A stretch of DNA of 64,000 bases from Shinella pollutisoli (GTDB taxonomy: Bacteria > Pseudomonadota > Alphaproteobacteria > Rhizobiales > Rhizobiaceae). Made by a program: the position numbers and the translations under genes. The stretch lies in the NCBI RefSeq assembly GCF_024609765.1, contig NZ_JANFDG010000020.1, forward strand, positions 1-64,000, given 5' to 3'. Position 1 is the stretch's first letter; every line of letters begins with the position of its first letter. This document shows positions 38,290 through 47,350 of the stretch, one piece after another. The notes below the pieces were generated by a model. That model was given only the letters and a program-made list of their open reading frames with translations, did no database searches and was not told the origin of the DNA.

Positions 38290-38766
38290 ATGGAGCAGCC
38301 GTTCTTCGAAGCGCCAGAGCTCGACGTGGCGCAATGGTTCAACACCGAAGCGCCGCCGACGCTTGCCGGCCTGCGCGGCAAGGTCGTCGTGCTGCACGCC
38401 TTCCAGATGCTGTGCCCGGGCTGCGTGCGCGCCGGCCTGCCGCAGGCGCAGAAGATCGCGGCGATCTTCCCCGCGGACCAGGTCGCCGTCATCGGCCTGC
38501 ACACCGTCTTCGAGCATCACGCGGCGATGACGCCCGTGGCGCTTTCCGCCTTCATCCACGAATACCGGCTGACCTTCCCCATCGCCGTCGACCGGCCGTC
38601 GGAAGACGGGCCGATCCCGCGCACGATGGCGGCCTACGGCATGCGCGGCACGCCGAGCCTCGTGCTGATCGACCGCATGGGCCTCGTCCGCCGCCATGCC
38701 TTCGGCGCCGAGGAGGACCTGAAGGTGGGCGCGGAGATCGCACTGCTGATGGCGGAGGCCGGATAG
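38290..38766 (+). CDS. Thioredoxin-fold redoxin (peroxiredoxin/TlpA-like)
   Basis: Predicted 158-residue cytoplasmic protein without signal peptide. The active site is [10 protein letters not shown] (Cys42-x2-Cys45), in the usual place after the [11 protein letters not shown] strand; the cis-Pro motif is [10 protein letters not shown]. It resembles AhpC/TSA-like redoxins with a two-Cys thioredoxin site. Coupled to the Cys-tailed MarR, it may form a redox-responsive unit (inference). The ATG lies 2 bases after the MarR stop. Confidence 0.85.
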   Translation: MEQPFFEAPELDVAQWFNTEAPPTLAGLRGKVVVLHAFQMLCPGCVRAGLPQAQKIAAIFPADQVAVIGLHTVFEHHAAMTPVALSAFIHEYRLTFPIAVDRPSEDGPIPRTMAAYGMRGTPSLVLIDRMGLVRRHAFGAEEDLKVGAEIALLMAEAG

Positions 38767-38855
38767 GACGGCACGGCCGTCATTGTGGCCCCCTGCCGGA
38801 TCGGATACAGTCTCCCCATCTTCTCGAACCGAAACCCCCGGCGCGAGGTCTCGCC

Positions 38856-40529
38856 ATGCCCTTCAACGAACGTTCCAAACACATAACCCAGGGCATCGCC
38901 CGTTCGCCCAACCGCGCCATGTACTATGCGCTCGGCTACGAGAAGGCGGATTTCGACAAGCCGATGATCGGCATCGCCAACGGCCATTCGACCATCACGC
39001 CCTGCAACGCCGGCCTCCAGCCGCTGGCCGACGCCGCCGCCTTCGCCATCAAGGCGGCCGGCGCCAATCCGCAGATGTTCGGCACGCCCACCATTTCCGA
39101 CGGCATGTCGATGGGCACGGAGGGCATGAAATACTCGCTCGTCTCGCGCGAGGTGATCGCCGACTGCGTCGAGACCTCGGTGCAGGGCCAGTGGATGGAC
39201 GGTGTGCTGGTGCTCGGCGGTTGCGACAAGAACATGCCGGGCGGCATGATCGGCATCCTGCGCGCCAATGCGCCGGCGATCTACGTCTATGGCGGAACGA
39301 TCAAGCCCGGCCGCTGGAAGGGCGAGGACCTGTCCATCGTCTCCGCCTTCGAGGCGGTCGGCGCCTTCATGGCGGGCACGATGAGCGAGGAGGATTTCGA
39401 GGGTATCGAGCGCCACGCCTGCCCCTCCACCGGCTCCTGCGGCGGCATGTACACGGCCAACACGATGAGTTCCTCCTTCGAGGCGCTCGGCATGTCGCTG
39501 CTCTACTCCTCCACCATGGCGAGCCCCGATCGCGAGAAGCTCGACAGCGCCGCCGAATCCGGCCGCGTGCTGGTGGAAGCGGTGAAGAGGAACATCCGGC
39601 CGCGCGACATCATCACCCGCCGATCGATCGAGAACGCGGTGGCGCTGATCATGGCGCTCGGCGGTTCGACCAATGCGGTGCTGCACTATCTCGCCATCGC
39701 GCATGCGGCCGAGATCGACTGGACGCTCGACGATTTCGAGCGCGTGCGCCGCAAGGTGCCCGTGCTCTGCGACCTGAAGCCCTCCGGCCGCTACATGGCG
39801 GTGGACCTGCACGCCGCCGGCGGCGTGCCGCAGGTGCTGAGGATCCTGCTCGATGCCGGGCTCCTCCACGGCGACTGTCTGACGATCACCGGCCGCACGC
39901 TCGCCGAGGAGCTGGCGGACGTGCCGTCCGAACCGCGCACGGACCAGGACGTCATCAGGCCGCTCTCGCGGCCGCTCTACCGCGAGGGGCACCTCGCCAT
40001 CCTCAAGGGCAACCTCGCCGAGAAGGGCGCCGTCGCCAAGATCACCGGACTGAAGAGCCCGGTCATCTCGGGCCCCGCCCGGGTCTTCGACGACGAGCCC
40101 TCCGCCATGGAAGCGATCCTCGCCGACCGCATCCGGCCGGGCGACGTCGTGGTGCTGCGCTATCTCGGGCCGAAGGGCGGACCGGGCATGCCGGAAATGC
40201 TGGCGCCGACCTCGGCGCTGGTCGGCCGCGGCCTCGGCGAGAGCGTCGGCCTCATCACAGACGGCCGCTTTTCCGGCGGCACCTGGGGCATGGTCGTCGG
40301 CCACGTCTCGCCGGAGGCCTATGTCGGCGGCACGATCGCCCTGGTGGAGGAAGGCGACATCGTCACCATCGATGCGCACCGGCTGCTCCTGCGGCTGGAG
40401 GTGGACGATGCCGAGATCGCCCGCCGTCGCGCCGCCTGGAAGCAGCCCGAGCCGCGCTACCGCCGCGGCGTGCTCGCCAAGTTCGCGGCCCTCGCCCGTC
40501 CGGCGGACGAGGGCGCGGTGACGGGCTGA
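38856..40529 (+). CDS. ilvD: Dihydroxy-acid dehydratase (IlvD/Edd family)
   Basis: Predicted 557-residue iron-sulfur dehydratase of valine/isoleucine synthesis. Cluster ligands are Cys50 (TITPCNAG), Cys123 (GGCDKNMPG) and Cys195 ([10 protein letters not shown]). Asp82, Asp124 and the carbamylated Lys125 should bind magnesium. The C-terminal [10 protein letters not shown] has the catalytic Ser. Its length is that of the short [2Fe-2S] class, about 60 residues less than the E. coli enzyme, so it could be a second paralogue or act on sugar acids. Long upstream open frame is not used. Nearest downstream element is the NsrR box. Confidence 0.88.
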   Translation: MPFNERSKHITQGIARSPNRAMYYALGYEKADFDKPMIGIANGHSTITPCNAGLQPLADAAAFAIKAAGANPQMFGTPTISDGMSMGTEGMKYSLVSREVIADCVETSVQGQWMDGVLVLGGCDKNMPGGMIGILRANAPAIYVYGGTIKPGRWKGEDLSIVSAFEAVGAFMAGTMSEEDFEGIERHACPSTGSCGGMYTANTMSSSFEALGMSLLYSSTMASPDREKLDSAAESGRVLVEAVKRNIRPRDIITRRSIENAVALIMALGGSTNAVLHYLAIAHAAEIDWTLDDFERVRRKVPVLCDLKPSGRYMAVDLHAAGGVPQVLRILLDAGLLHGDCLTITGRTLAEELADVPSEPRTDQDVIRPLSRPLYREGHLAILKGNLAEKGAVAKITGLKSPVISGPARVFDDEPSAMEAILADRIRPGDVVVLRYLGPKGGPGMPEMLAPTSALVGRGLGESVGLITDGRFSGGTWGMVVGHVSPEAYVGGTIALVEEGDIVTIDAHRLLLRLEVDDAEIARRRAAWKQPEPRYRRGVLAKFAALARPADEGAVTG

Positions 40530-40539
40530 GCCTGCGGCT

Positions 40540-40566
40540 AAAAGATACATTGTAAGTACATCTTTT
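40540..40566. promoter_or_regulatory. NsrR-like operator
   Basis: AAAAGAT...ATCTTTT forms an imperfect 27-bp palindrome whose half sites (AAGATACATT and, inverted, AAGATGTACTT) resemble the proteobacterial NsrR box AAGATGYATTT. It stands 66 bases before a three-gene operon that ends with an NsrR-type repressor, so the operon is likely NO-induced and autoregulated. Confidence 0.7.
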
Positions 40567-40631
40567 CTATCCTAGGAAAGTCGTTGCCGGACGCCGGTCC
40601 GGCGGGTCCTTGCAACGGTGAGGGAAAGGCC

Positions 40632-40901
40632 ATGACACAGGCTGCGGAAGACCGGTTGTACATGTCGGCGAACGGAGTGCGCAGGGCGATCGGCCCGGAC
40701 GATCCTGAGGAACGCGCCCGGCTGGAGACACTCGCGGCCGAGGAGTACGACCGCTGCCATCCGGACGACAGTTTCGAGGCTCTGATGCGTCGCGCGCGCT
40801 TCTCGAAGGAGGACCAGGGCCTGCTGAAGGACTGGCTCGCGGCCGCCGCCGCCCGGCAGCAGGCCATGCTGCCGGCCGAACCGCTGCGGCGCGCCGCGTG
40901 A
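40632..40901 (+). CDS. Small protein of unknown function under NsrR-like operator
   Basis: Predicted 89-residue soluble, charged, mostly helical protein. It has one Cys (EYDRCHPDD), acidic GPDDPEERARL and a C-terminal alanine-rich helix. No family is recognised. The ATG has AGGGAAAGG just upstream, and the stop overlaps the next gene's GTG (GTGA). Being first in an NsrR-controlled operon suggests a role in NO response or denitrification-linked metal work (inference). Confidence 0.7.
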   Translation: MTQAAEDRLYMSANGVRRAIGPDDPEERARLETLAAEEYDRCHPDDSFEALMRRARFSKEDQGLLKDWLAAAAARQQAMLPAEPLRRAA

Positions 40902-41428
40902 CGGCCGCTCCGGTCGCCGTGGTGCGGGGCGCCGACGGCGAGGCGATCCAGGCGCTGCTTGCCGCCGCGGCGGCCGAATGCCGCGCACGCGGCGTCACGG
41001 TGGCCGGCGTCGTCGCCGAAAGCCATGGCCTCGCCGACCGCGCCTGCAGCGCCGGGATCCTACGCGACGTCGCCTCCGGTGCGTCCTGGCCGATCTACCG
41101 CGAGGAGCCGCCGCTCGACACGTCCTGCCATCTCGATGCCGGCGGGGTCGAGGCGGCCTGCGCCGCGCTGCTCGATGCAATTGCCGCAAGCGGCCTCGTC
41201 GTCCTCAGCAAGTTCGGCAAGCTGGAGGCGGCGGGCGGCGGTCTGTTTCCCGCCTTCGCGGCGGCACGCGCCGCCGGCAGGCCGGTCCTGACGACGGTAT
41301 CGGACAGGCACCGCGCCGCCTTCGAGGCCTTCGCCCCGGACGCCGCGCCGCTTCCGGCGGAGGCTGCGGCGGTCGCGGCCTGGTGCCGGTCGGCGCGGCC
41401 GGGAACGGCGGACGATCCATGCGGCTGA
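40898..41428 (+). CDS. DUF2478-like protein
   Basis: Predicted 176-residue protein resembling the DUF2478 group, with the hallmark ending VVLSKFGKLEAAGGGLFPAFAAARAAGRPVLTTV. The N-terminus starts VAVVRGADGEAIQALL, similar to P-loop-like proteins of molybdate and nitrogen-fixation loci, but no complete Walker A is seen. It starts with GTG overlapping the upstream stop and ends inside the nsrR start region (10-base overlap). Function unknown. Confidence 0.72.
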   Translation: MTAAPVAVVRGADGEAIQALLAAAAAECRARGVTVAGVVAESHGLADRACSAGILRDVASGASWPIYREEPPLDTSCHLDAGGVEAACAALLDAIAASGLVVLSKFGKLEAAGGGLFPAFAAARAAGRPVLTTVSDRHRAAFEAFAPDAAPLPAEAAAVAAWCRSARPGTADDPCG

Positions 41429-41877
41429 CGACGTTCACGGACTATGCGCTGCGGGTGCTGATATATGCCGGCGCGGCGGGCGGCCGGCTGGCGACGGTCG
41501 AGGAGACCGCGCGCGCCTACGCCATTTCCCGCACGCATCTGATGAAGGTCGTCAACATCCTCACGCGGGCCGGCTACCTGAAGGGCGTGCGCGGCCGGTC
41601 GGGCGGCTTCTCGCTCGCGCGCCGCCCGGAGGAGATCAATCTCGGCGCCGTCGTGCGAGCGACCGAGCCGGATTTCGCGCTCGCGGAGTGCTTCACCGCC
41701 GGCAACCGGTGCACCATCGCCGCCTGCTGCCGGCTGCCCGGCGTGCTGAACGAGGCGCTTACCGCCTTCGTCGCCACGCTCGACCGCTACACGCTTGCCG
41801 ACGTCATGCTGACACCGGACGACTTCCTGACGCCCCGCCCGCCCGTTGCAGGCCGCAAGGCGCCCGAAGTCGCCTGA
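41419..41877 (+). CDS. nsrR: NsrR nitric-oxide-sensing Rrf2 regulator
   Basis: Predicted 152-residue Rrf2-family repressor. The start MRLTTFTDYALRVLIYAG is typical of NsrR. The HTH contains AISRTHLMKVVNILTRAGYLKGVRGRSGGFSLAR. Cluster ligands are Cys91 (ECF), Cys98 (NRCTIA) and Cys103/104 (CCRL), matching the NsrR pattern that ends in CRL. The cluster loses repression when it reacts with NO. It is last in the operon led by the NsrR-like box, implying autoregulation. Confidence 0.9.
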   Translation: MRLTTFTDYALRVLIYAGAAGGRLATVEETARAYAISRTHLMKVVNILTRAGYLKGVRGRSGGFSLARRPEEINLGAVVRATEPDFALAECFTAGNRCTIAACCRLPGVLNEALTAFVATLDRYTLADVMLTPDDFLTPRPPVAGRKAPEVA

Positions 41878-41966
41878 TATTCCGGCGCAGGTGGCCTAAT
41901 CCCTTGGGGTTATTGGCTTGCGCACGGAATTCCCCGACCCTTTCGGGATCGTCTGAGGAGGGTTGC

Positions 41967-43298
41967 ATGACGGAAAACATCAGATTGGAACGGGCCCTGG
42001 GGTTGTGGTCCGTCGTTTTGTTCGGTTTGGCCTACATGACGCCGATGATCGTCTTCGGCACGTTCGGCGCGCTGGCGTCGGCAAGCCAGGGCACGACCGC
42101 GATGGCCTATCTCGTCGCCGCATCGGCGATCTTTCTGACCGCCGCGAGCTACGGCATCATGGCGCGGGTCTACCCGGTCGCCGGCTCCGCCTATACCTAT
42201 GCGCGCAAGTCGCTCAATTCCGGCGTCGGCTTCCTGGTCGGCTGGGCCGTGCTGCTCGACTACTTCTTCCTGCCCATGGTCATCTGGCTGATCGGGGCCG
42301 CCTATCTTACCGCCGCCTTCCCGGACGTGCCCGGCTGGCTCTGGGTCGTCGGCTTCATCGTCGTGACGACCGTCGTCAACCTGGTCGGGATCGTCTTCGC
42401 CAACCGGGTCAACCTCGTGCTGATGTTCGTCCAGCTCGCCGTGCTGGTCGCCTTCGTCGTGCTGGCGGGCCGCTATGTCGTGGCGCTGAACGGCCCCGGC
42501 GGCCTCGCCTCGGTCCGTCCGTTCTTCGACGCCGGGGTCCCCTTCGGCGCCTCGGTCGCCGGCGCGGCGATCGCGGCCTATTCGTTCCTCGGCTTCGACG
42601 CCGTCTCGACATTGACCGAGGAGACCCGGGACCCGACGCGCACCATGCCGAAGGCGATCATGATCATCGCGGCGGTCGGCGGCGTCATCTTCACCGGATC
42701 GGCCTATATCACCCAGCTCGCCCATCCGGGCGGCGACTTCGCCTCGGTGGACTCCGCCGCGTCGGAAATCGCGCTGATGATCGGCGGCGACCTGTTCGTC
42801 ACGGTGTTCCTCGCCACGCTGGTGGTTGCGCAGTTCACCTCCGGGCTCGCCGCGCAGGCGAGCGTCGGCCGCCTGCTCTTCGCCATGGGCCGCGACGGCG
42901 TGCTTCCGACGGCGATCTTCGGCAGGCTCCACCGCAAATGGCACACGCCGGTCGCCAACCTCGTCCTGGTCGGCATCGTCGGCCTGCTGGCACTGACGAT
43001 GGACGTGACGACCTCGACCTCGTTCATCAACTTCGGTGCGTTCCTCGCCTTCACCGCCGTCAACGTCTCGGTGATCGCGCTCTACCTGAAGGGGCATTCC
43101 CTGGTGCGGCCGCTCGGCGCGTTCGTCGGTCTTATCGTTCCCGCGCTCGGCGCGGCCTGCGACCTGTTCCTGCTGTGGAACCTCGACGGCCACGCGAAGA
43201 TGCTCGGCCTCCTGTGGCTCGCCCTCGGCGTCGGCTATCTCGCCTACCTGACGAAGTTCTTCCAGGCGGCTCCGCCCGAGATGGAATTCGCCGAATAG
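41967..43298 (+). CDS. APC superfamily amino acid permease
   Basis: Predicted 443-residue inner-membrane transporter with about 12 hydrophobic segments. It begins with LERALGLWSVVLFGLAYMTPMIVFGTFG, the APC substrate-binding start (GLxxM/P pattern), and has YPVAGSAYTYARKSLN on the first cytoplasmic side. GAGGAGGG precedes the ATG. The neighbouring amidase and LuxR-type regulator suggest it imports an amine, amide or amino acid (inference). Substrate unknown. Confidence 0.88.
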   Translation: MTENIRLERALGLWSVVLFGLAYMTPMIVFGTFGALASASQGTTAMAYLVAASAIFLTAASYGIMARVYPVAGSAYTYARKSLNSGVGFLVGWAVLLDYFFLPMVIWLIGAAYLTAAFPDVPGWLWVVGFIVVTTVVNLVGIVFANRVNLVLMFVQLAVLVAFVVLAGRYVVALNGPGGLASVRPFFDAGVPFGASVAGAAIAAYSFLGFDAVSTLTEETRDPTRTMPKAIMIIAAVGGVIFTGSAYITQLAHPGGDFASVDSAASEIALMIGGDLFVTVFLATLVVAQFTSGLAAQASVGRLLFAMGRDGVLPTAIFGRLHRKWHTPVANLVLVGIVGLLALTMDVTTSTSFINFGAFLAFTAVNVSVIALYLKGHSLVRPLGAFVGLIVPALGAACDLFLLWNLDGHAKMLGLLWLALGVGYLAYLTKFFQAAPPEMEFAE

Positions 43299-43304
43299 CC
43301 CGCC

Positions 43305-44018
43305 TCAGCTCAGGAAGAGATGGAACAGCTCGACCTGGCTGGAGATGTTGAGCTTCGCATAGGCCTGCCGCCGGTGCACCTTGACGGTGTTCGGCGACAG
43401 GCCGAGCGTTGCGGCGATCGAGTAGCTCGAGTGTCCCTTGAGGATCAGCGTCACGATCTCCAGCTCGCGCTTCGACAGGGACGGATGGCTGATCGCCGCG
43501 GCGGCCTGCCCCTCCGCCCCGTCCGGATCGCAGCGTGCATGCCAGTGGCGCTCCGCCACCGCGCACACCAGGGGCGCGGCGGCCGTAAGGACGGCGATCT
43601 CGCCTGCCGAGAAGCCCGGCACCGCACCCATTCGCGACAGGGAAAGGACGGCATCCGCGTGCTGCAGCTTCAGGACGAAGCCGATCTCGTCGACGATGCC
43701 GGTCGTCTGGTAGTGGCGCCGGAAATATTCCGTTTCGCTGAAGCGGTCGGGCGCAAGCTCCCGCATCACCAGCAGAGCCGGGCGCTCGGGACGCCGCAGC
43801 GCGTCGTAGAAGGGGTCGAGGATGTAGGAGCCGGCAAGGTAGCGGTCGACGATGATCGCCCGGTCGCCGACGATGCGGTCGTTGTAGAGGTCGAAGGCAC
43901 GGCCCTGCGCGGCATAGCCGAAGCCGTTCATCATCTCGAACGGTGCGAGCCGGGCGAGCGCCCGCTCGAGCGCCTGCGGAAACGCCGCCTGCCCGATGGC
44001 GGAGACGGCCTCGGCCAT
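43305..44018 (-). CDS. LuxR-type transcriptional regulator
   Basis: Predicted 237-residue regulator when started at the ATG at 44018. The C-terminal HTH is clear: LSKRELEIVTLILKGHSSYSIAATLGLSPNTVKVHRRQAYAKL. The N-terminal part has no clear match to receiver or autoinducer folds (MNGFGYAAQGRAFDLYNDR). The start is uncertain: no good ribosome site precedes 44018, and the frame stays open to a GTG at 44153 (283 residues) next to AGGG. It is convergent with the APC permease and divergent from the amidase, and could govern both. Confidence 0.82.
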   Translation of the reverse strand: MAEAVSAIGQAAFPQALERALARLAPFEMMNGFGYAAQGRAFDLYNDRIVGDRAIIVDRYLAGSYILDPFYDALRRPERPALLVMRELAPDRFSETEYFRRHYQTTGIVDEIGFVLKLQHADAVLSLSRMGAVPGFSAGEIAVLTAAAPLVCAVAERHWHARCDPDGAEGQAAAAISHPSLSKRELEIVTLILKGHSSYSIAATLGLSPNTVKVHRRQAYAKLNISSQVELFHLFLS

Positions 44019-44166
44019 GTTCGCATTCCACTGCTCGAAGACCCGCCGCCGGCCGGCCGCGCTGGATTTCCCATCACGCGAAAGGATAGACGTGTCCGGA
44101 TCACGGCCCAAGATCGAATTCCCCCGGCATTCACCCCACACATGGATTAGCACGGACCCTCCAGAC

Positions 44167-45585
44167 ATGCAGTATGTTTCGCAAGAACGCGCCGCCACCC
44201 ATCCGCTCGACCTGCCGGCCCGGCATATCGCCGCCGGCATCCGCGACGGCCGCTTCTCGGCCGAATCCGTCATCGCCGAGTCGCTGCGGCGGGCAGAGGC
44301 GGTCAACCGGACGCTGAACGCGTTCACGCTGCTGCGCACCGACGCGGCGCTCGCCGCGGCGCGCGCGGCCGACCGCATCGTCGCGGCGGGCGGAGAGGTG
44401 CCGCCGCTCCTCGGCGTTCCGTTCGCGGCGAAGGACCTGACGCCGACGCGCGGCGACCTCACCACGCTCGGGTCCTGGTCGACGGGGGATTGGGTTCCCG
44501 AGACGACCGCCCTCTGCATCGCGCGGCTCGAGGCGGCCGGGGCGATCCTCGTCGGCAAGACGACGACGCCGGAATTCGCCCATTCGAGCTTCACGGCCAG
44601 CCCCCGCTGGGGCATCACGCGCAATCCCTGGAACCCCGAGCGCACCAGCGGCGGCTCCTCGGGCGGCTCGGCAGTCGCGGTTGCGGCCGGGGTCGTGCCC
44701 TTCGCGGAAGGCACCGACATGGGCGGCTCGGTCCGCATCCCGGCCTCCTTCTGCGGTGTCGTCGGCTTCAAGCCGAGCCTCGGCCGCATCCCGATGACCA
44801 TCCTGCCGAGCGTCTTCGACAACATCTCGCATTTCGGGCCGCTCGCCCGCAGCATCGCCGACGCGGTCGCCTTCATGGAATGTACGGCCGGCCCGGATGA
44901 CGCCGACATCGGCTCGCTGCCCCTGCCCTTCTCGTCGGAGAAGGCCGCCGCCGGCGATCTCTCCGGGCGCCGCTTCGCCCTCTCGATGGACCTCGGCTAC
45001 TATGCCGTCGATCCGGCGGTGGAAAGGGTGTTGCGCGCGGCGGTCGAGCGGCTGCGCGCCGCGGGCGCGATCGTGGAGGAGGTGAGCCTCGGCTGGACGC
45101 GCGCCGTCAACGACGGCTGGTACGACCTGTGGTGCGTCTTCATGTCGGCCTTCTTCGGCGATGCGCCGGATCGCCACCGGGAGCGGATGGACCCGCTCGT
45201 GGTCGCGCTCATCGAGCGCGGCCGGTCGATGGACGCCACCGCCTACAAGCGCGTGGAGCTGCTGCGCACCGCGATGTGGCGCGACCTTGCTTACGTGCTC
45301 GCGACCCACGACGCGCTGCTCTGCCCGACCTGCGCGATCACCGCGCCGCCGGCCTCGGCCAACGACGACGACTATGTCGCCGACCTGCCGGACGGCCGGT
45401 TCCGGGGCCTCGACGTCACCTGCCCTTTCAACCTGCTGCCCCAATGTCCGGCGCTCTCGCTGCACGCCGGATTTGCCGAGGACGGCCTTCCCGTCGGCCT
45501 GCAGGTGGTCGGGCACCGCTATGCCGACGAGGCGGTCCTCTCCATCGGCGCCGCCATCGAGGCCGCCCTCCGTCCGCCGGCGTGA
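44167..45585 (+). CDS. Amidase (amidase signature family)
   Basis: Predicted 472-residue hydrolase. The Ser-cisSer-Lys triad is shown by VGKTTTPEFA (Lys) and GGSSGGSAVAVAAG, with the nucleophile Ser in GTDMGGSVRIPA. The C-terminal part has CPTCAITAPP and PFNLLPQCPALSLHAGF, typical for the family. It hydrolyses an amide, which agrees with the nearby APC permease. The ATG at 44167 lacks a strong ribosome site. Specific substrate unknown. Confidence 0.9.
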   Translation: MQYVSQERAATHPLDLPARHIAAGIRDGRFSAESVIAESLRRAEAVNRTLNAFTLLRTDAALAAARAADRIVAAGGEVPPLLGVPFAAKDLTPTRGDLTTLGSWSTGDWVPETTALCIARLEAAGAILVGKTTTPEFAHSSFTASPRWGITRNPWNPERTSGGSSGGSAVAVAAGVVPFAEGTDMGGSVRIPASFCGVVGFKPSLGRIPMTILPSVFDNISHFGPLARSIADAVAFMECTAGPDDADIGSLPLPFSSEKAAAGDLSGRRFALSMDLGYYAVDPAVERVLRAAVERLRAAGAIVEEVSLGWTRAVNDGWYDLWCVFMSAFFGDAPDRHRERMDPLVVALIERGRSMDATAYKRVELLRTAMWRDLAYVLATHDALLCPTCAITAPPASANDDDYVADLPDGRFRGLDVTCPFNLLPQCPALSLHAGFAEDGLPVGLQVVGHRYADEAVLSIGAAIEAALRPPA

Positions 45586-45625
45586 GGCGGCTTCCGCTCG
45601 GCATCCGACAGGCGAGGCCCCGACG

Positions 45626-45970
45626 TCACGGCCGGCGGACGAGCGACTGCGCGGTATAGACGAGGATGGCGGTGCCGATGGCGCCCGCTACCGCCACGCC
45701 GAGCAGGAGGGCCGCATCGACCGGCCCGCCGATGTCCGCAAGGCTCGAATGCGTCACCTGCAGCACGAAGAGCACCGCGGCGACGGCGCCGAACGGCATG
45801 CTCAGCTGGGCGAACAGGAACTTGCGCATCGACATCGCCCTGTCGCGGACGAGCACGTAGAGATAGGCCGCGGTGACGAGGGCCGCGGCCGCGACCATGC
45901 TCCAGAAGAGCCCCGTCCCGAAGATCTCCTCCAGCACCGCGATCATGGTTTCCAGTGTCATTTCCTGCAT
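45626..45970 (-). CDS. Small membrane protein (DUF5368-like)
   Basis: Predicted 114-residue protein with three hydrophobic helices (about 21-41, 57-78 and 83-108). The first cytoplasmic loop has the charged RDRAMSMRKF. It resembles the DUF5368 group found next to sulfide-oxidation genes, but I recall that only loosely. It is the last gene of the RND/SQR operon, 13 bases after the flavoprotein. Possible partner or anchor for it (inference). Confidence 0.65.
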   Translation of the reverse strand: MQEMTLETMIAVLEEIFGTGLFWSMVAAAALVTAAYLYVLVRDRAMSMRKFLFAQLSMPFGAVAAVLFVLQVTHSSLADIGGPVDAALLLGVAVAGAIGTAILVYTAQSLVRRP

Positions 45971-45983
45971 GGTCGCCTCCCTC

Positions 45984-47315
45984 TCAGGCCTTGCCGCGCA
46001 GCATGGCGTTGTAGGTGGCCTTCAGCACCACCTCCTTCATCAGCCAGCTGATCCAGAGCTCTTCCAGCGGCGCGATGAGGCCGGGGAAGCTCGGGACGAG
46101 ATTGTTGTGGTAGTCGAACTCCACCAGCATGGCGCGGCCGACGCGGGTGATCAGCGGGCAGGACGTGTAGCCGTCGTAGACGAGGCTGCCCTCGCGCCCC
46201 TGGATCGACGCGACGAGATGGTCCTCGACCATCGGCACCTGCCATTTGACCGACGCCGCCGTCTTGCCCTTCGGCACGCCCGCCACGTCGCCGAGCGCGA
46301 AGATCTCGGGATAGGCGACATGCCGGAGCGTCTTCTGGTCGACCGCCGCCCAGCCCTGGTCCGTCCATTTATCCGTCCAGGAGAGACCGGATTGGCGGAT
46401 CACCTCCGGCGCCCGCTGCGGCGGGATGACGTGGAGGTAGTCGTAGGGCATCTCGACCCGGCTCGTGCCGCCCTTCTCCGCCTTCGTGAAGGTCGCGATC
46501 TTCCGGCCAGCGTCGATCGCGGCGAGCGTCATGCCGTGATGCGTGGCGATGCCGCGCTCGGAAAACAGCATCCGCACCTTCTCCGAGACGATCGGCACGG
46601 AGAACAGCACCGGCTGTGGCGCCACATAATGCATCTCGAACTTGCCGCGGCCGATACCGCGGCTGGCGATGTCCTCGATCAGGAACGTGTGCTTGAGCGG
46701 CGCGCCGGCGCATTTCATCTCGGTCGCCGGCCGCGTGAAGAGACCGACGCCGCCCTCCCCGGCGAATTTCGACGCCGCCTGCCAGGTGCGCGCCGCATGG
46801 TCCGGCCCGCCATAGAGCGCGCCGATCCCGTCCCTGCCGACCATTTCCGGCGAGAAACCCTCGATCGCCCCGTAGTCGAGGACCAGCCCCGGCGCGAGCA
46901 CGAGGAAATCGTAGGGCAGGGTCTTGCCGCCCGCCGTCGTCACCACCTTGGCGACCGGATCGATCGCCGCGGCCGCCTCTTCGACGAGGGCAACGTTGCG
47001 GTCGAGCCAGTCCGCCGTGCGGCTTACCACGTAGTCCGCCGGGCGAAGGCCGGCCGCGACCAGCGAGAGGCCGGGCTGGTAGAGGTGCTCCCTGCGCGGG
47101 TCGACGACGGTGATCGTCGCACCGGAGAGGCGCTGCGCCAGCCGGTTCGACAGCGCGGTGCCGGCCGCACCCGCGCCGATGACGACGATGCGCGCCGACG
47201 TCTCGACCGTGCCGGCGGCGGATGCCCGCGAGGAGAGGGCCGCCGCGCCGATGCCGGAGGCCGTCAGCGCGAAGAAGCCGCGCCGGCTTACTGCGAAATC
47301 CTGGATCGTCTTCAC
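45984..47315 (-). CDS. Tat-exported sulfide:quinone oxidoreductase-like flavoprotein
   Basis: Predicted 443-residue FAD enzyme. A Tat-type start (SRRGFFALTASG) ends near ASAAG, so it probably works in the periplasm. The FAD-binding motif is VVIGAGAAGTALSNRL. Two Cys match SQR/FCSD redox residues: MKCAGAPLKH (Cys202) and YTSCPLITR. GDVAGVPKGKTAASV is the C-terminal FAD contact. GTG start with GGGAGG 7 bases upstream. The C-terminal helix LEELWISWLMKEVVLK may bind the membrane. It would oxidise sulfide or persulfides and hand electrons to quinone or a cytochrome. Confidence 0.85.
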   Translation of the reverse strand: MKTIQDFAVSRRGFFALTASGIGAAALSSRASAAGTVETSARIVVIGAGAAGTALSNRLAQRLSGATITVVDPRREHLYQPGLSLVAAGLRPADYVVSRTADWLDRNVALVEEAAAAIDPVAKVVTTAGGKTLPYDFLVLAPGLVLDYGAIEGFSPEMVGRDGIGALYGGPDHAARTWQAASKFAGEGGVGLFTRPATEMKCAGAPLKHTFLIEDIASRGIGRGKFEMHYVAPQPVLFSVPIVSEKVRMLFSERGIATHHGMTLAAIDAGRKIATFTKAEKGGTSRVEMPYDYLHVIPPQRAPEVIRQSGLSWTDKWTDQGWAAVDQKTLRHVAYPEIFALGDVAGVPKGKTAASVKWQVPMVEDHLVASIQGREGSLVYDGYTSCPLITRVGRAMLVEFDYHNNLVPSFPGLIAPLEELWISWLMKEVVLKATYNAMLRGKA

Positions 47316-47350
47316 CGGATATCCTCCCTTGAAAGAACCGTTTGCCTGTC

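Noticed and set aside
38280-40529. 749-codon frame as a longer IlvD
   Set aside because: The upstream residues lie over the redoxin gene in another frame; IlvD homology starts at 38856.
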